This document shows positions 49,612-55,581 of a stretch of DNA of 64,000 nt, piece by piece. The notes beneath the pieces were generated by a model, which was given only the letters and a program-made list of their open reading frames with translations, was not told where the DNA came from and ran no database searches. Made by a program: the position numbers and the translations under genes. Position 1 is the stretch's first letter. Each line of letters opens with the position of its first letter. This stretch comes from an uncultured Rikenella sp. (GTDB lineage: Bacteria > Bacteroidota > Bacteroidia > Bacteroidales > Rikenellaceae): NCBI GenBank assembly GCA_947627885.1, contig CANQXP010000004.1, positions 1-64,000 on the forward strand, in the 5' to 3' direction.

Positions 49612-50081
49612 CGTCTCCCCCTTCCGTATCCCCGTCACTCCCGTACACAGCGAACGGAGTGACCGGAGGCGCGGGTGATCGAGTAAAACGGGAGCACGTC
49701 GGATTGGTTGAAATACAAAGCATAGCCGGCACTTCCGCGCGGAGAGGCCGCAAGATAGTGGGCCGACGTGCCCGTACTGTTGATTGTCAGCTTTCCGCGC
49801 CAGCCTGTGGGCGGATACCAGGCCGCACCACCGTGGCATTGGGGCGAAATCCAGTAAAAACCAGCTTCGTTGCCGGGATAAGGGTCGTTGCGGATAGCGT
49901 TGGCTATTGTGAACGACCGCCACAGGCTGCGTCCGCTCGCTTCGTCGCCGCTCAGCGGCACCCGCCATCCCGCCGGGCAGGGGTCGAAGAGGGTCTTTAT
50001 CCCGTCTTGCCATAAAGAGGCGTTCTGGGGCGAAGTCCAATCGCTCCGGTCGCCGACCCCGAAATAGAAGCCGGAGAAGTA
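49612..50081 (-). pseudogene. Start-less FISUMP-like C-terminal domain cassette 2
   Basis: On the minus strand the frame opens at SGFYFGVGDRSDWTSPQNAS, passes LFDPCPAGWRVP, runs through a region unlike cassettes 1 and 3 (EAGFYWISPQCHGGAAWYPP), and ends GHSVRCVRE and stop. There is no start codon, RBS or promoter; it begins 14 bases after the tsaD stop on the same strand. Bases 49957-49988 are identical over 32 bases to 4343-4374 (the DPCPAGWRVP core). Bases 49612-49640, after the stop, match the 29-bp block of the other two cassettes exactly. The frame has no internal stop, so it is not visibly decayed. Confidence 0.72.
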
Positions 50082-50094
50082 AAAAACAGGGTGA

Positions 50095-51120
50095 TTATAA
50101 GTCGGCCGCCCGCGCCGCCGGGGCCATATCCAACCGGGCGAACTCTTCGCGCAGGTATTTGTAATATCCCGTGATGGCGATCATGGCGGCATTGTCGGTC
50201 GTCAGTGCGAATTGCGGTATGTAGGTCGCCCATCCGTACTTCTCTCCCGCTGCGAGGATAGCCTCCCGTAAACCCGAATTGGCCGAAACGCCCCCTGCTA
50301 CGGCGATCTCGGTAATGTCGTATTGCTTGGCCGCTTTGATGAGTTTGTTCATCAATATGTCCACGATGGTAGCCTGCAACGACGCGCAGAGGTCGGCTTT
50401 GTGGTGTTCGATAAAATCGGGGTCGTCGGCCACGTGGTCGCGCAGGAAGTAGAGGAACGAGGTTTTCAGCCCGCTGAAACTGTAATCGAAGCCGCCGACC
50501 GACGGTTTGGCGAACTTGAACGCTTTCGGGTCTCCCTCTTTGGCGAGTTTGTCGATCAGCGGGCCGCCGGGGTAGGGCAGCCCCATGATCTTGGCGCACT
50601 TGTCGAAGGCTTCGCCCGCGGCGTCGTCGATGGTGCTGCCGATGATCTCCATGTCCAGGTAGTCGCGCACCAGCACGATCTGCGAGTTGCCGCCCGATAC
50701 CAGCAGGCAGAGGAACGGGAATTTCGGCTTCGGCGCGTCGGGATTGTCGGACAAGGTCACGAAGTGGGCCAGTATGTGCCCTTGCAGGTGGTTTACCTCC
50801 ATCATCGGGGTGTCCAGCGCGATCGAGAACCCTTTGGCGAACGATACCCCGACCAGCAGCGATCCCAGCAGTCCCGGCCCGCGGGTCACGGCGATGCCGT
50901 CCACTTCGGCCGGTGAGACGCCCGCCTTTTTCAGGGCCAGGTCGACGACCGGGACGATATTCTGCCCGTGGGCCCGCGATGCGAGTTCGGGAATGACGCC
51001 GCCGTATTCGGCGTGGACGGCTTGCGAGGCGATGACGTTCGACAGCAGCACGCCGTCGCGTATGACGGCGGCGGAGGTGTCGTCGCACGAGGATTCTATG
51101 CCGAGGATGGTGATTTCCAT
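50095..51120 (-). CDS. tsaD: tRNA N6-adenosine threonylcarbamoyltransferase TsaD
   Basis: Catalyses the last step of t6A formation at A37 of ANN-decoding tRNAs, with TsaB and TsaE. ASKHA fold; metal-binding histidines in HAEYGGVIPELASRAHGQN and VNHLQGHILAHF are in place, as are ESSCDDTSAAV at the N-terminus and CLLVSGGNSQIV in the middle. 341 aa, normal. A -7 promoter motif lies 32 bases upstream. Translation ends where cassette 2 begins, so a transcript would run into the cassette; no terminator is visible between them. Confidence 0.97.
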   Translation of the reverse strand: MEITILGIESSCDDTSAAVIRDGVLLSNVIASQAVHAEYGGVIPELASRAHGQNIVPVVDLALKKAGVSPAEVDGIAVTRGPGLLGSLLVGVSFAKGFSIALDTPMMEVNHLQGHILAHFVTLSDNPDAPKPKFPFLCLLVSGGNSQIVLVRDYLDMEIIGSTIDDAAGEAFDKCAKIMGLPYPGGPLIDKLAKEGDPKAFKFAKPSVGGFDYSFSGLKTSFLYFLRDHVADDPDFIEHHKADLCASLQATIVDILMNKLIKAAKQYDITEIAVAGGVSANSGLREAILAAGEKYGWATYIPQFALTTDNAAMIAITGYYKYLREEFARLDMAPAARAADL

Positions 51121-51152
51121 GTAATGCGGTTCTCTGCGTGTATTGTGACTGA

Positions 51153-51160
51153 CAAAGATA
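51153..51160 (-). promoter_or_regulatory. -7 promoter element of tsaD
   Basis: Minus-strand TATCTTTG, 32 bases before the tsaD ATG. Confidence 0.6.
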
Positions 51161-51241
51161 TGAATTTTTCGGTTTGCGCTCTTTGGCGTGTTTTTTGTAA
51201 TTTCACAATTTTCATTGTTTTACTTAAACTATTTAAGAGGT

Positions 51242-51697
51242 ATGAAAAAGGTTTTATTCAATTCGGTTTGCGCGGCCGTGTTGGCTCTCGGTATGGTGGC
51301 CTGCGGCGGTAACAAAGGGATGAAGGCGGATTCCGCGTCGGATACGGTATCGCGCCGCTATGTGGGAACGTTGCCGGCGGCCGACGGCCCCGGCATCGTT
51401 TACGACCTCACGCTGACGAACCCGGCGGAGGATACGATGGGCGGCGATTTCGCCCTGTCGATGACCTACCTGGAGGCGGAAAACGGCAAGGACGCCACGT
51501 TCGATTCGGAGGGCCAGTGGACGGCAGTCGAGGGCATTCCCGGCAATTCGTCGGCGGTGTATTACCAGCTGATCGGGTCGGGCATGCAGCCGGACACGAC
51601 CAACCTCCTCTACCTGGGGGACAGCGTGGTGCTGCTGGGTTCGGGCCTGCAAAGGGCGCAGTCGAACCTGAACTATACGCTGATCCTGGCGGATTAA
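51242..51697 (+). CDS. NlpE-like lipoprotein without the Cys pair
   Basis: A 151-aa envelope lipoprotein: MKKVLFNSVCAAVLALGMVAC ends in the lipidated Cys21. The rest matches the NlpE N-terminal domain (YVGTLPAADGPGIVYDLTLT, EGQWTAVEGIPG, YYQLIGSGMQPDTTNLLYLGD). In NlpE the segment is usually PCADCxGI; here both Cys are replaced (PAADGPGI). Metal binding or thiol sensing through that CxxC is therefore unlikely, though a surface-sensing role is still possible. The in-frame ATG at 51188 would precede the signal peptide and is rejected. Confidence 0.85.
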   Translation: MKKVLFNSVCAAVLALGMVACGGNKGMKADSASDTVSRRYVGTLPAADGPGIVYDLTLTNPAEDTMGGDFALSMTYLEAENGKDATFDSEGQWTAVEGIPGNSSAVYYQLIGSGMQPDTTNLLYLGDSVVLLGSGLQRAQSNLNYTLILAD

Positions 51698-51723
51698 GTT
51701 CCGGGTCGGTCAACGATCTTTTG

Positions 51724-51758
51724 CGGTCTCTTTCGGCAGAAAGGGGCCGTCTTTTTTT
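51724..51758 (+). terminator. Terminator after the NlpE-like gene
   Basis: CGGTCTCTTT pairs (with G-U pairs) to AAAGGGGCCG, loop CGGCAG, followed by seven T at 51752-51758. Confidence 0.8.
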
Positions 51759-51798
51759 ATAACCGGTTCTAAAAACGGGTCGTGCCGGCCGGTTTTTG

Positions 51799-52212
51799 CG
51801 TCTCCCCCTTCCGTATCCCCGTCACTCCCGTACGCAGCGGACGGAATAGCTGCGGCTGCGGCCTTCGTAAGGATATTCGGGAAAAACAGCCGAAGCGTTG
51901 GCATGGAACTGGAAGGTCGCCGTACTGGGCCAGTTGTGAGTGAATGCGCCGCCGTGAGCCAGCAGGGAAGTTACCTCGCGAAAACCGGAAGCCGGATACC
52001 AGGCCGGATTCGGCCCGTTCACAACGATCCGGTTATAACTCCTGCCCCCGGAAGCATGGATCGGCTCTCCGTTCCAGAGACTGTTTTCCGTCGAAAAAGC
52101 GTGCCACGGACTCAGCTCCCCGTCGCCGCTTCGCGGCACCCGCCAGCCCGCCGGACAGGGGTCGAAAGAATACGGTACTTGTCGATCGAAAATAAAGTCC
52201 GGAAAAGTAAAA
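51799..52212 (-). pseudogene. Start-less FISUMP-like C-terminal domain cassette 3
   Basis: On the minus strand the frame reads TFPDFIFDRQVPYSFDPCPA and on through GWRVPRSGDGELSPWHAF. A middle unlike the other cassettes follows, then RSYSVRCVRE and stop. The GDGELSPW segment is shared with cassette 1. Bases 51799-51827 are the identical 29-bp block. The frame stays open upstream to about 52346 (LFYSVYSNTNTY..), where only a TTG could start; there is no RBS. So either this cassette carries a longer upstream piece or it is the end of a degraded gene. It lies just upstream of the divergent gadC gene. Confidence 0.68.
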
Positions 52213-52273
52213 ATATCGTAATTAGTTGCAATATAGGTGTTTGTATTTGAATATACCGAATAAAAAAGTGGGC

Positions 52274-52290
52274 CGTGCAAAAATTGCACG
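52274..52290. promoter_or_regulatory. Operator-like inverted repeat upstream of gadC
   Basis: CGTGCAA-AAA-TTGCACG, two perfect 7-base arms around three A, 96 bases before the gadC start in otherwise gene-less DNA. This is the size of a dimeric-regulator site. No regulator gene is adjacent, so its owner is unknown. Confidence 0.4.
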
Positions 52291-52385
52291 CGTTTTGCAG
52301 AAATCCCGTTGAACGGTTCAAAACCGTGTTTATTGTACGCTCGCAAATACTCAAGTAATTATTCATAACCAAAAAATTATCAGCA

Positions 52386-53948
52386 ATGGCAAATTCAACC
52401 AAATCCACAGCGTTCAAGCTCAGCGTCATGACGCTGGCAATCATGAACGTGGCGGCCGTTGTGAGTCTGCGTGGTCTTCCGGCGGAAGCTACCTACGGGC
52501 TCAGCTCCGCATTCTACTATCTGTTCGCGGCCATCGTGTTCCTGATCCCGACGGCGCTGGTGGCTGCCGAGCTGGCGGCCATGTTCTCCAGCAAGCAGGG
52601 CGGGGTGTTCCGCTGGGTCGGCGAAGCTATGGGCACGCGTACGGGTTTCCTGGCGATTTTCCTGCAATGGGTCGAAAGCACGATCTGGTACCCGACGGTG
52701 CTGACCTTCGGGGCCGTGGCCATCGCATTCATCGGCATGAACGAAGTGCACGATATGGGCCTGGCATCCAATAAGCTCTACACGCTGATCGTGGTGCTGG
52801 CCATCTACTGGATCGCCACTTTCATCTCGCTCAAGGGTTTGAGCTGGGTCGGCAAGGTCTCCAAAATCGGGGCCATGGTCGGGACTATCATTCCGGCTGC
52901 CCTGCTGATTATTTTCGGGATCATCTATCTCTCGACCGGGGGCCACAACGAGATGGATATGAGCCAGAGCTTCTTCCCCGACCTCTCGAAATTCGACAAC
53001 CTGGTGCTGGCCTCCAGTATCTTCCTTTTCTATGCGGGGATGGAGATGATGGGCGTGCACGTGATGGACGTGAAAGACCCAGGTAGAAACTATCCGAAAG
53101 CGATCTTTATCGGCGCGCTGATCACGGTGCTGATCTTCGTGCTGGGCACTTTCGCGCTGGGTTTGGTCATTCCGGCCAGGGACATCAACCTGACGCAGTC
53201 GCTGCTGGTCGGTTTCGACAACTACCTCCGTTACCTGCACCTGACATGGGCTACTCCGGTGATCGCCATCGCACTGGCCTTCGGGGTGCTGGCCGGGGTG
53301 CTGACCTGGGTAGCCGGCCCGTCGAAAGGTATCTTCACGGTAGGGCGTTCGGGCTACCTGCCCCCGTTCTTCCAGAAGACCAATAAGCTGGGCGTGCAGA
53401 AGAACATCCTTTACGTGCAGGGCGGCGTGGTCACCCTCTTGGGGCTGCTCTTCGTGGTGATGCCTTCGGTGCAGTCTTTCTACCAGATACTTTCGCAGCT
53501 GACGGTGCTCCTATATCTGATCATGTATATGCTGATGTTCGCTTCGGCTATCATGCTGCGTTACAAGATGCCGAAAGAGCAGCGTCCGTTCCGGATCGGC
53601 AAGGGCGGCAACGGCCTGCTGTGGTTCGTCGGCGGTCTCGGATTCTGCGGCTCTCTGCTGGCTTTCATCCTGAGCTTTGTCAAACCGGGTTCGATATCGG
53701 GCATAACCAACGGTATGTGGTTCGGCGTGCTGATCATCGGTGCGGTGATCGTAGTGGCCACTCCGTTCATTATCTACGCCCTGCGTAAACCGAGCTGGAA
53801 AGATCCGAACGCGAATATCGAACCGTTCCATTGGGAAACCGCTCCGGTAGCTTCGGCTGCCCAGGCTGTGCCTCCGGTGGCGAACCCGGTCGTCAATCCG
53901 ACCTCGGACTCGGTGAACAACCCTCCGGTCATCAAACAAGATCAATAA
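52386..53948 (+). CDS. GadC-like amino acid antiporter (glutamate/GABA family)
   Basis: An APC-superfamily transporter of 520 aa with about 12 membrane segments. It starts with the typical AFKLSVMTLAIMNVAAVVSLRGLP (TM1 with the unwound substrate site), AELAAMFSSKQGGVFRWVGEAMG and FYAGMEMMGVHVMDVKDPGRNYPKA. These match the glutamate:GABA antiporter family (GadC/YjeM-like). The C-terminal ~50 residues are a polar Pro/Val/Asn tail, in the place of the GadC C-plug that blocks the channel at neutral pH. It heads a set with an LEA-like protein and glutaminase, which supports export/exchange coupled to acid resistance. Confidence 0.88.
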   Translation: MANSTKSTAFKLSVMTLAIMNVAAVVSLRGLPAEATYGLSSAFYYLFAAIVFLIPTALVAAELAAMFSSKQGGVFRWVGEAMGTRTGFLAIFLQWVESTIWYPTVLTFGAVAIAFIGMNEVHDMGLASNKLYTLIVVLAIYWIATFISLKGLSWVGKVSKIGAMVGTIIPAALLIIFGIIYLSTGGHNEMDMSQSFFPDLSKFDNLVLASSIFLFYAGMEMMGVHVMDVKDPGRNYPKAIFIGALITVLIFVLGTFALGLVIPARDINLTQSLLVGFDNYLRYLHLTWATPVIAIALAFGVLAGVLTWVAGPSKGIFTVGRSGYLPPFFQKTNKLGVQKNILYVQGGVVTLLGLLFVVMPSVQSFYQILSQLTVLLYLIMYMLMFASAIMLRYKMPKEQRPFRIGKGGNGLLWFVGGLGFCGSLLAFILSFVKPGSISGITNGMWFGVLIIGAVIVVATPFIIYALRKPSWKDPNANIEPFHWETAPVASAAQAVPPVANPVVNPTSDSVNNPPVIKQDQ

Positions 53949-53971
53949 TTATTCTAAAAAACTATCCAATT

Positions 53972-54436
53972 ATGAAATCGACTATCAAGCACGAAGAGGC
54001 CAAAGAAGCTTTGGCCGAAGCGAAAATGAACATGAAGGATGCCGGCCATTCCATGAAAAGAGCGGCCGGGAATACCAAAGACGCGGCTTCCCTGGAGGCG
54101 GATCACATCAAGGAGAGCATGAAGGAGAAGGCGGAACATGCCCGTGAGAAAGCGGACGAAACGAAAACGTCGCTCAAGGAGAAAGCAGCGCAGGTTAAAG
54201 AGAGTGTCAAGGACAAGGCCGAGCAGATGAAGGAGACGGTCAAGGAAAAAGCGGCGCAGGCCAAGGAGAAGGCCGGCGAGATGAAAGAGACGGTTAAGGA
54301 GAAGGTGAATAACGGTGTGGCTTCCGCGGCTTCGGCCGTATCGTCGGCCGCCGGGAAGGTGAGCGCCAAAGCGGCTGAAGTCGGGGTCAAGGCCAAAGCG
54401 AAAGCTGTCACGGCGAAGGTCGACAAAGAAATGTAA
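53972..54436 (+). CDS. LEA-like, Lys/Glu/Ala-rich helical protein
   Basis: A 154-aa hydrophilic protein made mostly of 11-residue type repeats: KEKAEHAREKADETK, SLKEKAAQVKESVKDK, AEQMKETVKEK, AAQAKEKAGEMKETVKEK. An Ala/Val/Lys tail follows (SAVSSAAGKVSAKAAEVGVKA). This is the composition of group 3 LEA and YtxH/apolipoprotein-like stress proteins that fold into amphipathic helices. No signal peptide, so it is probably cytoplasmic. It lies 23 bases after the antiporter gene and 76 before glutaminase, suggesting a stress-protective role during acid exposure (inference). ATG 53972; the longer upstream frame lies inside gadC. Confidence 0.8.
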   Translation: MKSTIKHEEAKEALAEAKMNMKDAGHSMKRAAGNTKDAASLEADHIKESMKEKAEHAREKADETKTSLKEKAAQVKESVKDKAEQMKETVKEKAAQAKEKAGEMKETVKEKVNNGVASAASAVSSAAGKVSAKAAEVGVKAKAKAVTAKVDKEM

Positions 54437-54450
54437 CACAGGGGAGAGGA

Positions 54451-54477
54451 GCTCCCGGCCTGCCTGTCGCCGGGAGC
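54451..54477 (+). terminator. Hairpin between the LEA-like gene and glsA
   Basis: GCTCCCGGC (54451-54459) pairs with GCCGGGAGC (54469-54477), then GCG and TTTCCCCTTT. The T run is weak, so this may be an attenuator or RNA-stability hairpin rather than a full stop. Confidence 0.55.
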
Positions 54478-54512
54478 GCGTTTCCCCTTTAAAAGAAAGC
54501 TCAAGGTATATT

Positions 54513-55478
54513 ATGAAAAAAAACATTTCTGTCGCTGAGCTCAAATCCTTGGTTAACGAGGCTTACGAGCAGGTAAAGAGCGCCAAAGGCGGTGCCAACG
54601 CCAATTATATCCCCTATCTGGCCAACGTGCCTTCCGACCTGTTCGGGATTGCGGTCAGCCTGCCCAATGGCGAGGTGATCGAGGTCGGGGATACGGAGTA
54701 TGTGTTCGGGATCGAGTCGATCTCCAAAGTGCATACCGCCGTGCTGGTGTTGCGCCAGTCGGGGCCGGAGAAGTTGCTCGAAAAGATCGGCGCGGACGCA
54801 ACGGGGCTTCCTTTCAACTCGATCATGGCGATCCTGTTGGAAAAAGACCATCCGAGTACGCCGCTGGTCAATTCGGGCGCCATCACCGCTTGCAGCATGG
54901 TGAATCCGGTGGGCGATTCGGACGCCAAGTGGCAGGCGATCGCGGAGAATATGACCGACCTGTGCGGTTCGCCGCTGGTTTTGCAGGACGAGCTTTACAA
55001 ATCGGAAACGGCCACCAATTTCAACAACAAGTCGATCGCGTGGCTGCTGAAGAATTACAATCGTATCTATGACGATCCGGACATGGCGCTGGATCTCTAC
55101 ACGCGCCAGTGTTCGATGGGCGTGACGGCCAAACAGCTGGCCATCGCGGGCTGCACCATTGCCAATCAGGGGTTGAACCCTGTGACCCAAAAGCAGGTGT
55201 TCGACAAGGCGCTGGCCCCCAAGATCGTGGCGCTGATCGCCGCGGTCGGTTTCTATGAACATACCGGCGACTGGATGTATACCAGTGGCATACCCGCTAA
55301 GACGGGTGTCGGAGGCGGTGTTATGGGCGTTCTGCCCGGTGGGTTTGGAATCGCCGCCTTCGCCCCGCCGCTCGACGACGCCGGCAACTCGGTGAAAGCT
55401 CAGCTGGCCATCAAGTACATCACCCAGCATCTGGGCGTGAATGTCTACAGTGGCGACAGCATCGAGATCACCGCGTAG
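54513..55478 (+). CDS. glsA: Glutaminase A
   Basis: Converts glutamine to glutamate and ammonia; the ammonia takes up a proton, which is the basis of glutamine-dependent acid resistance (E. coli YbaS). Beta-lactamase-like fold; the catalytic Ser69-x-x-Lys72 is visible in IESISKVHTAV. Other motifs are FNSIMAILLE, LVNSGAITACSM, TNFNNKSIAWLLKNY and KTGVGGGVMGVLPG. 321 aa, close to the usual 308-310. It follows the antiporter and the LEA-like gene. A strong terminator comes after it. Confidence 0.95.
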   Translation: MKKNISVAELKSLVNEAYEQVKSAKGGANANYIPYLANVPSDLFGIAVSLPNGEVIEVGDTEYVFGIESISKVHTAVLVLRQSGPEKLLEKIGADATGLPFNSIMAILLEKDHPSTPLVNSGAITACSMVNPVGDSDAKWQAIAENMTDLCGSPLVLQDELYKSETATNFNNKSIAWLLKNYNRIYDDPDMALDLYTRQCSMGVTAKQLAIAGCTIANQGLNPVTQKQVFDKALAPKIVALIAAVGFYEHTGDWMYTSGIPAKTGVGGGVMGVLPGGFGIAAFAPPLDDAGNSVKAQLAIKYITQHLGVNVYSGDSIEITA

Positions 55479-55517
55479 CCTTCGGCTGCGCTCCTGATGC
55501 GCAGCGGCGTTGAATGT

Positions 55518-55567
55518 GCCCGGCCCGGTTTCCTCTTCATCGGAGAGGAACCGGGCCGGGCTTTTTT
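55518..55567. terminator. Bidirectional terminator between glsA and addB
   Basis: An 18-bp GC-rich stem with one bulge (left arm from 55518 begins GCCCGGCCCGG; right arm 55544-55561), followed by TTTTTT at 55562-55567. Confidence 0.92.
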
Positions 55568-55581
55568 CGAATAGAGGACAT

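Noticed and set aside
52213..52346. Treating cassette 3 as a normal gene starting at 52346
   Set aside because: The only possible start is a TTG without RBS or signal peptide, and the two sister cassettes have no start at all.
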